Part shown: positions 1-8,212 of the stretch, piece after piece
How the letters are laid out: each line of letters begins with the position of its first letter
How positions within the stretch are numbered: position 1 is the stretch's first letter
NCBI GenBank assembly: GCA_903885885.1
Contig: CAISKJ010001442.1
Span: 1 to 17,799, forward strand
Direction: 5' to 3'
Source of the DNA: an uncultured delta proteobacterium
GTDB taxonomy: Bacteria; Myxococcota_A; Polyangia; Polyangiales; Ga0077539
Length of the DNA: 17,799 nt
Translations under genes and position numbers: made by a program
Notes under the pieces: model-generated
The model's input: only the letters and a program-made list of their open reading frames with translations
Database searches by the model: none
Told to the model about the DNA's origin: nothing

Positions 1-1
1 C

Positions 2-1777
2 GACAACGCGTCATTCGAGAGCGAGCCCGCGGCCGCCGACGACGCAGCCACGCTCGACGAGTTCCCGGCATCGCTCTACGTCTCCTTCGAGCCCGGCAAC
101 CGCGACGATTTCGCCAAGGCGCTTCGCGTGTGCCGCTTCCCCACGGCCGACGACGCCAACTACGAGCTCGAGGAGACGCGCCGCGGCGAGTACCACGTCG
201 TGCGGCTTCGCTCGGGCGAGATGCGCCTGCGCTCGCTACAGCTCCGCGCGTGCGAGCTGACCCTGCGCGTGCGGCCGCTCCCCGACACGCGCGCCTCGCG
301 CATCTTCGAGGTGCTCGACCTCGTCGACTGCCCCGGCGCCGACCCGCAGATCGAGACCGACGCATCGCGCCACCTCAAGGCCGTCAAGAACCACCTGGTG
401 TTCCGTCAGGCGGTCTCCGAACTCGACCTCCTGCTCCTCGTGTGCAGCTCGCAGCCGAGCGCCATTCGCCCCGGGCACCAGCTCCTGCACGGACCATGGC
501 GCCACTGGGTCGAGCGCTGCGAGGGCAAGATGCGCGGCCGCGTCGTCCTCGCACTCACCTACGCAGGCGAGGCGCTGCGCCACTCCGCCGAGCGCTTGAA
601 AGATCTCTCGCGCCCCGAGAGCGAGCGACAGTTCAACACGCTGCAATCGCTGCCGCAGTCGGTGTTCGGCTCGGTCATCCAGCCGCTGCGGGGATCGCTC
701 GCCGAGCCCTTCCTGGGCGCGCTCGACCCCAACGACCTGCGCACCTGGCCGCCCTTCGTGCTCCTCGAGAACCGCCACGTCGACGCCGAGCTCGAGGTCG
801 CCGCGGCCGACATCGCGCGCGCCCGTGAGGCCATCGTGGCGGCGCTCGACGAGGCGTCGATGCCCGATGAGACGCCCTTCGCGTGGCGCGTCGCGCACTT
901 CTTCGCGCGCAGCTGGGTCGACGACGTGGCGCGCGTGCGCGCAGCCGAGCCGGCGGCCCGAAGGCGCTACCTCGAGTGGATGGTCGACGTCTCCCTCGCC
1001 GTCGCCAACCCCGAAGACCGCGGCCACGAGCTCCTCACGCGGCTCATGTTGCACCTCGCGCACCGAGGGGAACTCCGCAAGGCCAAGAGCGCCGAGCTCG
1101 TCGACCTCGCCGCGCGCGCTCGCAGCGCCCTCTCCGACCTTCAAGAGCGACTCACGCGCGAGCCCCGCGCCGACCGCGCCGCCCTCGACGCGATGGAGGC
1201 CCTCGTCAACCGCCTGCGCGAGGGGCTGCCCCGTCAGGGCGTGCCCGTCCCCTTCCCCGCGGCCATCCGTCAGGCGTGCCTGCGCCCCTACGGCGCCACG
1301 CCCCCCACCTGGGATGTCATCGTGTCCGAGTGCGTGCGCGCGGCCTGCGCCGCGGTGCAGGCGGCGACGCGGCGCCCCGAGGTGGCCGCGGAGTTGCGCC
1401 CCGTGCTCGAGCGCATGCTCGACGCCGACGTGGCCACGCGACGCCTGCGCGACGAAGAGGAGCGCTTCCTCGGCGACGAGCCGTCGAACGCCGTGCACTG
1501 CACACACTTCGTGCTCGCGCGCATCGCGGCCGCCATCGACTGGCTCCTCCACGCCAGCGAGGCCGAGCGCGAAGACTACGCGGCGCGCACGCTCGGCATC
1601 GACCCGAAGAAGACCGAAGGCTACCGACGGCTGCGACGCGCGGTAGGCGACCTCCCGCTGCCCGACGGCCTCGACGAGGCCCACGCGCGCATCGAGGCGC
1701 AGTTCGCGGCGCTCATGCGCGAGCTCGACGCCGCGCCCGTCGAGACCCTCGCAGAGGGTGGTGAGGCACCATGCTGA
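2..1777 (+). CDS. SrfC-like putative virulence factor / dynamin-like GTPase, 5' end cut off by window edge
   Basis: The frame is open from base 2 with no stop, so the gene starts outside the window and 591 C-terminal residues are visible. A GTG at 128 could be called as a start, but the 42 codons before it read as normal protein (acidic, then a regular alpha/beta pattern), so I treat it as internal. Around visible residues 102-112 the protein reads FEVLDLVDCPGA. The DxPG is like the G3 motif of GTPases, and it is followed by a hydrophobic strand ending LLLLVCSSQ. The P-loop would lie upstream, outside the window. The rest is mostly charged helix, as in dynamin-like stalks. The call rests on this motif and on the SrfB-like gene directly downstream; in enterobacteria srfB and srfC are neighbours. 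The family's biochemical role is not established. It ends in an ATGCTGA overlap with the next gene, which suggests coupled translation. GC is very high, with strong G/C bias at third positions. Confidence 0.6.
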   Translation, partial: DNASFESEPAAADDAATLDEFPASLYVSFEPGNRDDFAKALRVCRFPTADDANYELEETRRGEYHVVRLRSGEMRLRSLQLRACELTLRVRPLPDTRASRIFEVLDLVDCPGADPQIETDASRHLKAVKNHLVFRQAVSELDLLLLVCSSQPSAIRPGHQLLHGPWRHWVERCEGKMRGRVVLALTYAGEALRHSAERLKDLSRPESERQFNTLQSLPQSVFGSVIQPLRGSLAEPFLGALDPNDLRTWPPFVLLENRHVDAELEVAAADIARAREAIVAALDEASMPDETPFAWRVAHFFARSWVDDVARVRAAEPAARRRYLEWMVDVSLAVANPEDRGHELLTRLMLHLAHRGELRKAKSAELVDLAARARSALSDLQERLTREPRADRAALDAMEALVNRLREGLPRQGVPVPFPAAIRQACLRPYGATPPTWDVIVSECVRAACAAVQAATRRPEVAAELRPVLERMLDADVATRRLRDEEERFLGDEPSNAVHCTHFVLARIAAAIDWLLHASEAEREDYAARTLGIDPKKTEGYRRLRRAVGDLPLPDGLDEAHARIEAQFAALMRELDAAPVETLAEGGEAPC

Positions 1778-4600
1778 TCGAGAACGGCGTGCTCCGCATT
1801 CGCGCGGGGCTCAACCCGGTGATTCTCACGGTGCCGCTCGGGGCCACCTCGCGGCGCGGACTCTTCTCGCGGGCGGGCGACCTGCGCGCGTTCTCGCTCT
1901 ACGCGAAGACCTTCCCCGCGAGCGAGGCGAAGGGCGCCAACGTCGGTCACACGCGCGTCGCCTGCCGCGAGCTCGCGTGGCTCGCGGGCCCCGAGCTCGG
2001 CGCCGCCGTAGGCCGCACCGACGCGAAGGGCTCGCCCACCGTCTCCGCGGCCGACCATGAGGCGCTGCGCGGCCTCTACGCGACGGTGCGAATCTACAAG
2101 AACGCCACCAACTTCGAGGCGGCGCTCTCGATCGCATGGCTTCCCCCCAAGGCGGGCATGGCGCTGGTGGTCGGCGCCGCGGGCGCAGCCGAACGACGCG
2201 TGCGCTACCTCGCGTCGCGCGGCGGCGTCGACGAGGCGCTCGTGCTCGACCCGCACCGATGGGTGCTCGCCGACGAAGACTACGACGACGACACGCCCCC
2301 GTGGGACTCGATCCTGGGCAGCGCCTCCGCGCGCCTCGCGCTCGTGCCCGCGCCCGACGCGCCCCTCGTCGTGCTGGCCGAGCGCGCGTCGCGGCGCGCC
2401 GGCGAGACCGGCACCACCGTCGCGATCGACTTCGGCACCCACGAGACCTCCGTCGTCACGCAGCGCGAGGGACAGCGCGACGTCACGGTGCAGGGCCCCC
2501 TCGCCCCGTGGTCGTTCCACTGCGTGTCGGTGTCGCAGCAGGGCGCCGCGTGGCACGCCGAGCTCATCGCGCCGCCGCGTTCGTTCGAAGAGCGCACCAC
2601 ACTGGGCAACCCGGTGATGCCGCCGCCCATCGCCGAGCGCTGGTCGGTGCTCGCCCGTCGCGACGCCACGAGCCGACGCGCGAGCGAGGCGGGCATCCCG
2701 AGCGTGCTCATCCCGCGCGACGCGCAGCCCCACGGACTCCTCGGGCACCCCTTCGACGAGCTCACCGATCAGGTCATCGGCTCGCGCGCGCTGCGCCTCA
2801 TCGACCGCGCCATCGAGCGCATGGACGCGCCGCAAGGCGACGAGCGCGCCGACGGCGAGCCGTGGATCGAGGTCGACACCCTCGAGCCCGCGCCGAAGCT
2901 GCAGCTCGGCCGCAACCCCAAGCACGCGCGCGACTTCCTCGACGGCGTGTTCGACGAACTCGCAGCGAAAGAGATCGTCCGCGGCACGGGCACCGACGCC
3001 TCCCTCGGCGCCGTCGGTCCCGTGCTCATGAGCTTCCCCGTGGCGTTCCTGGCGCGCGACCGCGAGACTCTGCAGCAGGTGGCCCGCGAGGCCCTCGAGC
3101 AGAGCGCCCTGCGCGGCCTCTGCGCCGACCCTCCCGAGGCCCCCGTGACCTTCCTCGACGAGGCCACCGCGGCGTCGCTCGGGGTGCTCTATCACCGCTT
3201 CGGGTCCCTCGCGCTCGCGCGCCTCCTCGACGCGTTCCAGCCCATCGGCTTCGACGAGAAGGCGCAGGGCCCTCGCTCCGTGCGCATCCTCACCTTCGAT
3301 TGCGGCGGCGGCACGACCGACCTGGTGCTCCTCCGCCTGCGCGAAGACGGCGACCGCATCGTGTCGGAGATCGAAGACTTCTACGGCCTCCCCTTCGCGG
3401 GCGTCGAGATCACCCGCCGCATCTGCCGCGAGCTCAAACGAAGGCTCCGCGCGACGCTCGCGCCCGATCAGGTCGACAAGCTCCGTACGCGCTTCGTGGC
3501 CGACGACGACGCCCCCGTCGGCGGACGCACCGAGGCCGAGCGCGCCCGCCAACGCCGCACCCTGGGCTTCTTCTACTTCGGCGAGGCGGTGAAGTTCGCC
3601 CTCGCGTCCCCCCTCCGCGCCCGACGACGCCACGCTGCGCGCCGGCCTCGCTGCGCGCGCGCACCAGTACCTGCCCGAACTCGACGTGGCCCGCGTGCTC
3701 GCGGCCATCCCGTCGCGCGCGTGGCTCGAGGAGTGCACTGCGACGGTCCTCGCGCCCGCCCTCGAGACCGCTGAGCGCTGGCTCTCCCGCGACGACGCGC
3801 CAGTGCAGCTCGTGCTCGCGAGCGGCCGCTCGAGCCAGCTCCCGGGCGTGTGCGACCGCCTCCGCAACGCCTGCGCGAAGGCGCCGCGGCCTGTCCTCTC
3901 ACAGCACTTCCTCTCGCCGCGCGAACTCGCGGGCACCGAGCATGGCTTCGGCTATCTCGACCTGCACGCGTCGCAGCGCGGCGGCACCCGCGCCGACCTC
4001 TCGAAGTTCGGCGTCGCGATCGGGCTCGCGCACGGGTACGTGCTCACCACGAAGACCGGCGAAGGCCGTCGCCTCGTGGTGCAGCCCATCGATGAGCACA
4101 AGCGCACCCGCTACGTTGGCATCCTCCGGCAAGAGGGCCGCGGGGTGCAGTACGTAATGCCCGAAGACCGACTCATCGTGCGAGGCGACGGCAAGCCCGT
4201 CGACACCGTGAGCATCGTGTGGATCGACGAGCAACCCTTCGCCGCGCGCGCGGTGCTCGGGCAGAACTTCCGCGGCCCGCCGCGATCCAGCGCCGCGGGA
4301 AGCGTCGATCCGCCCATCCCCTTCGCGCAGGTGCGCTTCACACCTTCATCGCTGGCCGAGCGCGAACGCCTCGGCATCAAGCGCATCCAGATCGGCTTTC
4401 TCCAACGCACGGCGAGCGAGGTTGTGCTCGCGGGCCTGCGCGTCGAGCGCGCGACGGGCATCGACGAGACGCTCGCGCCGCCCGAGGGGTCACCGATGCT
4501 CTCGGCGGCGGGCCTGTCGGCGCACTTCGAATCACGCCGGCTCGAGTTCGACTTCCGACGCAACGGCGCCATCGACACCGAGGACCTCGACCGTGAGTAG
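1771..4600 (+). pseudogene. srfB: SrfB-like protein with Hsp70/actin-type ATPase fold, interrupted by a one-base frameshift
   Basis: The frame opened by ATG 1771 (GAGG at 1763-1766 as ribosome site) is good protein until about 3607, then becomes an Arg-rich nonsense tail ending at TGA 3772-3774. The downstream frame, open to TAG 4598-4600, is good protein from about 3608. Joining them gives FALASPSAPDDATL across the junction and a 942-residue product, close to the roughly 1000 residues usual for SrfB. Three motifs of the Hsp70/actin ATPase fold are visible: DFGT (residues 220-223, phosphate 1), FDCGGGTTD (509-517, phosphate 2), and SGRSSQLPG (about 684-692, adenosine motif, bases 3821-3847). 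The break lies between the second and third motifs, so the unshifted product would lack a complete nucleotide site. The cause is a run of six C at 3608-3613. A sequencing error, a real mutation or programmed slippage would all look the same here. A gene caller may report two CDS, 1771-3774 and 3686-4600. The cellular role of SrfB is not known in detail. Confidence 0.75.
3608..3613 (+). other. Six-C homopolymer where the SrfB-like reading frame shifts
   Basis: The run CCCCCC lies between a T at 3607 and a T at 3614. The upstream protein is in frame 1 and the downstream protein in frame 2, so one extra C relative to an intact gene explains the break. Reading five C gives uninterrupted protein on both sides. 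No stop codon occurs in either frame close to the run, so the exact slip point within it cannot be fixed. Confidence 0.75.
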
Positions 4601-4603
4601 CGC

Positions 4604-5404
4604 ATGGCAACCCCCTTCGCGAAGCTATGGCGTGCGGTCCTCAACGCGCTCTCGAGGCTCCGCTCCCTTCGCGGCGCGGCAACGCCGACGCTCGCGGCGG
4701 CCGACCCTGCGCCTGGCACCCTCGACTTCCTCCGTGTCCCCGACGACGACGCCCCCGTGAGCGACCCGCGCGCCGACGCATGGCTCGCGCACCTGCGCGC
4801 GACCCTCCCCTTCCCGCAGCCCGCCTACGGTGCGGTCGAGCTCCCCGCCACGCCGCGCGAGGTGCAAGAGCGCATGAGCGCCCTCGACGCAGAAATCGCC
4901 GCCCAGATCGCCCACGCCCGCTTCGACACCGACGGTGAGCCCGACTGGTTCCTCACCCTCGCAGACCGCTTCACGCCCCTCGCATCGTGGTACGCGGGCG
5001 TAGGCGTCGACGCGGGCGCACCCGAGCTCCCCGATCGCCTGCGCGACCTCACAGACCGGGCACGACGCATCCCGGGCATCAACCGCGCGCTCGAGTGGCT
5101 GGCCGACCAGGTCGAGCAACTCACGCGTCACAACGCAGGCGCACAGGCCGCGTGGTTCATGCTCCTGAAGGTGCACTTCGAGGCCATGCTCCGACCGCTG
5201 GTCGGCCCTGACGGTAGCGTCGAGGTCACCTTCGACTTCCCGACACCGGGAGCACGTGTGGCAGACCTCGTCCCCCCACCAGCACCCGGGAGCGCAACGT
5301 CTGGCAACGTAGCCCGCGTCCTTGCACCGGCATTGATCCTGAGGCTACGACGCGAGACGGGTGAACACGTATTTCACAGGGGCGCGCACGTGAGATCACG
5401 GTAG
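4604..5404 (+). CDS. Hypothetical protein, third gene of the SrfC/SrfB-like cluster
   Basis: A 266-residue protein that I do not recognise. ATG 4604 lies 3 nt after the SrfB-like stop. No strong ribosome site precedes it, so it probably relies on translation from the gene upstream. The N-terminus (residues 4-24) is a basic amphipathic helix rich in Leu, Ala and Arg, not a cleavable signal peptide, so the product is probably cytoplasmic or on the inner face of the membrane. An acidic, Pro/Ala-rich stretch follows (about 25-60), and residues 80-215 look largely helical with many Trp and Leu (for example FLTLADRFTPLASWY). Third-position GC falls over roughly the last 45 codons (from about 5270), unlike the rest of the gene. 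A second six-C run sits at 5272-5277. The annotated frame there is still the longest and most protein-like, so I keep the TAG at 5402-5404. The position suggests a partner of the SrfB/SrfC-like proteins. Confidence 0.7.
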   Translation: MATPFAKLWRAVLNALSRLRSLRGAATPTLAAADPAPGTLDFLRVPDDDAPVSDPRADAWLAHLRATLPFPQPAYGAVELPATPREVQERMSALDAEIAAQIAHARFDTDGEPDWFLTLADRFTPLASWYAGVGVDAGAPELPDRLRDLTDRARRIPGINRALEWLADQVEQLTRHNAGAQAAWFMLLKVHFEAMLRPLVGPDGSVEVTFDFPTPGARVADLVPPPAPGSATSGNVARVLAPALILRLRRETGEHVFHRGAHVRSR

Positions 5405-5412
5405 CGTTACCG
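5399..5412. terminator. Weak candidate hairpin between convergent stop codons
   Basis: CGGTA (5399-5403) and TACCG (5408-5412) form a perfect 5-bp inverted repeat around a 4-nt loop. The two arms contain the TAG of the + strand gene and the TAA of the - strand gene. Being symmetric, it could fold in either transcript. The stem is short and no T-run follows on either side, so it is not a convincing intrinsic terminator. With only 2 nt between the genes there is no room for a separate one. Confidence 0.2.
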
Positions 5413-8178
5413 AGTTCGAAACTGCCGATCGAACAAGCGCACCCTGCGCATCAGCACATCGATCACAAGAACGAACACCGCGACGCCCAGGGGCCACTTC
5501 CAAAGCGGTCGCGCGCGCTTCACCACCTCGCCACCACTATCCCAGACCTCACGAGGCGAAGGGTCGACCCTTCCCCCTGTAGATCGAGCCAACGCCTCGA
5601 GCAGCGCGACATCCGGAACAACCGAGGCATACTCGCGAGGATACGGGTTGTTCACTTCGCCGCGACTCTCCGCGACCACACGTCCATCGCGTCGATGCAC
5701 AGCACGAAGCCTGAAGACCCCATAGCGACTCAGGGGAACATCGGCCTCGTAGCGTCCCGGCGCCACCTGACGCATCGTGACTCGCTCCTCCGCACCACCC
5801 GGCAGCGGCCCGCGCATCGTGAGCTCGGAAGATAGACCGTTGTCGAAGCGATCGTGATCGGTCACCGCGTCAACCGAGACGTGCGCGACGCCCGCGAGCA
5901 TCTCCGCGCGAATGCCGAGGTCATGCCGCTGCCGCTGCCGCATGTGATCGCGCACGAGCTGAGTCCAGAATGGGGCCCAACGCGGCCAGCGCACCCACTC
6001 GACCGCCCAACGATTCTTGAGATCACTCGTCCACGCGAGCGACCAACCGAGCCCAACGCGCCAACGCGCGAGCAGAGGCTCGGGACTCGCACCATCAGTC
6101 TCGAGCAAGAGCTGGGCGGGCTCAGGCTTCAATCGCGTGCTCACGTACCCATAAAGAATCGGCGGAGCGCCGCCGAGCTCCCTCAGAAACGACGCCTGCG
6201 AAACCACGCGCGGCTGCACAGGCTCCTCGACGGCCGCGCTGCGGGCAACGAGGTTCGTCTCGCGCAAGAAAATCTGCGGAAGGCTGTTGGCATCGGCGGT
6301 AAAATAGCTCCGTCCGTGCCCACGATGGGCAAATCCCTCGAGCAGAGGTCGATTGACCGTCGCACCGAGCCCCACGACGCTCACCGTCACGCCGTCGCCG
6401 AACATCGCATCAATGAGGGTATGAATGCGCGGCGGCTCATCGGGCTGCCCCTCACCGTCGGTGAGAAGAATCACGTGGCGTGTCGTCGCCCTCGTTACCG
6501 CAAGATCCTGCGCGGCCGCGTCGATCGCCGGAAAGATTGCAGTGCCCCCTCCCGAACGAAGTCGCCGGAGCTCATTCTCGATGCGCACGCGATTGCGGGC
6601 CGACTGCATTCGCACCACCCGATCGGCATCAGAATCGAACGCGATCACCTCAATGAGGTCATCGGGACCGAGCGCGCGGGCGGCCGCGAGCGCAGCCGAC
6701 TGAGCAAGTAACAAAGGACTACCTTGCATCGACCCCGATCGATCGATCACAAGCGAGAGCGCAACCGAGGGCTCCTCGCGGCGTCGCTCCGATTCCATGC
6801 GAACCGGAAGAAGCCGTTCGACCTCGCCGCCTTGCCACCCTCCGAGCCCGAATGAGCGTGGGCCACCAGCCATCATGAAGCCGCCCCCAAGCTCGCGCAC
6901 ATAGCCAGCGAGCGCCGCCTGCGTCCCCTGGGTGACGCTGTCGGCACCGACATCGGACATGACGATAAAATCGAAGCGCTCCAACTCGCGCAAGGTCTGC
7001 GGCACCTCACGCGCCGAGCGCACCTCGAGATCGAAGTCCCCACCGGAGAGCGCCCCTCGAAAGTACTGAGAGTGCGCTTCATCCCCTTCGACGTAGAGCA
7101 CCGACGGCGGCCCGGGAACGTAGGCTGTCGCAACGTACTGGTTGTTCTCGGCAAAACGGTCATCGCTCACACCCGACACGCGAAGCGCGTAGGTCACATC
7201 GCCCGCGACGCGAACGACGGAGCGAAATCGAACCTCGTTGTCGCCGGGCCCAAGAAGCAGTGAGCGACTCCCGTCAAGACCGTTGCGGCTCTCGCCTTGC
7301 GTGAGCACCAATGTCGCGCGTTGCGCGTGACTGGCGAACACCGTAGCGCGCACGTCAAAGGGTTCGTTGATGTGAATTCGATCTGGCAGAACCAATGCGC
7401 GCACGGCAACCTCGCCTGGCACCGTCACCTTGGAGGTCACCACAGAGATCCGTGCGCCAAAGCGAACAGCGCGCGCCGCCTCGGAGAGCACATCGCCGTC
7501 GGTCTGAAGGCCATCAGAGAGCACAACGATACGGCGCAAATACCCAGCAGGAAAAAGCCCAGAGGCCAATGTCAGCCCTGCCCCGATGTCCGTTCCTGTG
7601 TCCGTAGCCGCGAAGCGCGCAATACGGGGGAGACGCTGCCCTTGCGCCAACTCGCCAGGCACCGCCACCTCGCGGGCACGTCGCGCGAACGCCACCGCAC
7701 GAACTAGATTGGTGCCACGCGCAAGAAGCGCCCGCTCGAGCAGGACGCGAAAGGACTCCAACGCATCGTCGGAAATGCTGTCTGAAACATCGACGAGAAA
7801 AACCGTGCAGATCTCAGACCTATTCTCCGTCGATAGCGGCCTCCCAAGCGCTAGCGCGAGCAGCAAGACGAGAACGGTACGAACTATACCGACTGTCCAA
7901 CATTGCACGCGCGACAGATCGGCCAAGGACCGCATTGGCACGAACACAAACCACGGCGCCAACGCGACAGACCAGAGGGCCCTCGGATCCGCAATCTCAA
8001 GATGCCCACCGATGAACGAAGGCAGCAGTTTCGCGAGAAAAAGGCTATTGCCAACATCGATGGTCAGCGATCGAGACGACCACCCCAGATGTCGATACAA
8101 GATGTAACAAAGGCAGGATGAAATGAAGACAGGAAGGAGGAAGCGAGCAACGGCTCTCTCGCGAGGTCTCACACCCAA
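5407..8178 (-). CDS. Inner-membrane protein with two VWA domains flanking a glutamine-amidotransferase-like domain
   Basis: A 923-residue protein. N-terminal membrane segments lie at about 12-30, 66-83 and 97-113, ending in the LALALGRP motif common in membrane-anchored VWA proteins. VWA domain 1 (about 124-250) has the metal site DVSDS at 130-134 and SDG at 221-223. A beta-rich stretch (260-350) precedes a class I glutamine-amidotransferase-like fold (about 357-450, with GGGFMMAGGPRSFGLGG). No nucleophilic Cys is visible there, so it is probably not catalytic. VWA domain 2 (about 472-640) has a classic DRSGS at 479-483, Thr546 and TDG at 573-575, a complete MIDAS set. A last helix at about 893-910 anchors the C-terminus. 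Most of the mass should be periplasmic, with metal-dependent binding as the expected activity; the partner is unknown. The listed start is a TTG at 8178 with no clear ribosome site; a GTG at 8172 is equally possible. A stop at 8182-8184 rules out longer versions. It lies 34 nt after the barrel gene and probably shares its transcript. Confidence 0.88.
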   Translation of the reverse strand: MGVRPRERAVARFLLPVFISSCLCYILYRHLGWSSRSLTIDVGNSLFLAKLLPSFIGGHLEIADPRALWSVALAPWFVFVPMRSLADLSRVQCWTVGIVRTVLVLLLALALGRPLSTENRSEICTVFLVDVSDSISDDALESFRVLLERALLARGTNLVRAVAFARRAREVAVPGELAQGQRLPRIARFAATDTGTDIGAGLTLASGLFPAGYLRRIVVLSDGLQTDGDVLSEAARAVRFGARISVVTSKVTVPGEVAVRALVLPDRIHINEPFDVRATVFASHAQRATLVLTQGESRNGLDGSRSLLLGPGDNEVRFRSVVRVAGDVTYALRVSGVSDDRFAENNQYVATAYVPGPPSVLYVEGDEAHSQYFRGALSGGDFDLEVRSAREVPQTLRELERFDFIVMSDVGADSVTQGTQAALAGYVRELGGGFMMAGGPRSFGLGGWQGGEVERLLPVRMESERRREEPSVALSLVIDRSGSMQGSPLLLAQSAALAAARALGPDDLIEVIAFDSDADRVVRMQSARNRVRIENELRRLRSGGGTAIFPAIDAAAQDLAVTRATTRHVILLTDGEGQPDEPPRIHTLIDAMFGDGVTVSVVGLGATVNRPLLEGFAHRGHGRSYFTADANSLPQIFLRETNLVARSAAVEEPVQPRVVSQASFLRELGGAPPILYGYVSTRLKPEPAQLLLETDGASPEPLLARWRVGLGWSLAWTSDLKNRWAVEWVRWPRWAPFWTQLVRDHMRQRQRHDLGIRAEMLAGVAHVSVDAVTDHDRFDNGLSSELTMRGPLPGGAEERVTMRQVAPGRYEADVPLSRYGVFRLRAVHRRDGRVVAESRGEVNNPYPREYASVVPDVALLEALARSTGGRVDPSPREVWDSGGEVVKRARPLWKWPLGVAVFVLVIDVLMRRVRLFDRQFRTR

Positions 8179-8212
8179 TGTCTAGCACATTGAGCCGAGA
8201 GCGGTCGGCGCA

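Noticed and set aside
236..1684. Long - strand open frame (482 codons) opposite the SrfC-like gene
   Set aside because: Very GC-rich DNA keeps antisense frames open. Its product is low-complexity (Arg, Gly, His, Glu), with no motifs; the + strand protein has the GTPase-like motif and couples to the next gene.
3614..3774. Arg-rich tail of the first SrfB-like fragment
   Set aside because: It is out-of-frame translation after the six-C run. The other frame gives normal protein across the same bases.
1621..3936. Long - strand open frame (771 codons) opposite the SrfB-like gene
   Set aside because: A composition shadow of a gene whose + strand protein carries ATPase motifs. It also crosses the end of the first gene.
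2136..4157. Long + strand frame (673 codons) inside the SrfB-like gene
   Set aside because: Product is Arg/Ala/Pro repeats typical of a wrong frame in high-GC DNA. Only its last part resembles nothing else; the true frames on each side of 3608-3613 explain the region.
5854..6711. + strand frame (285 codons) opposite the VWA gene
   Set aside because: No ribosome site or recognisable domain; the - strand encodes the intact second VWA domain here.
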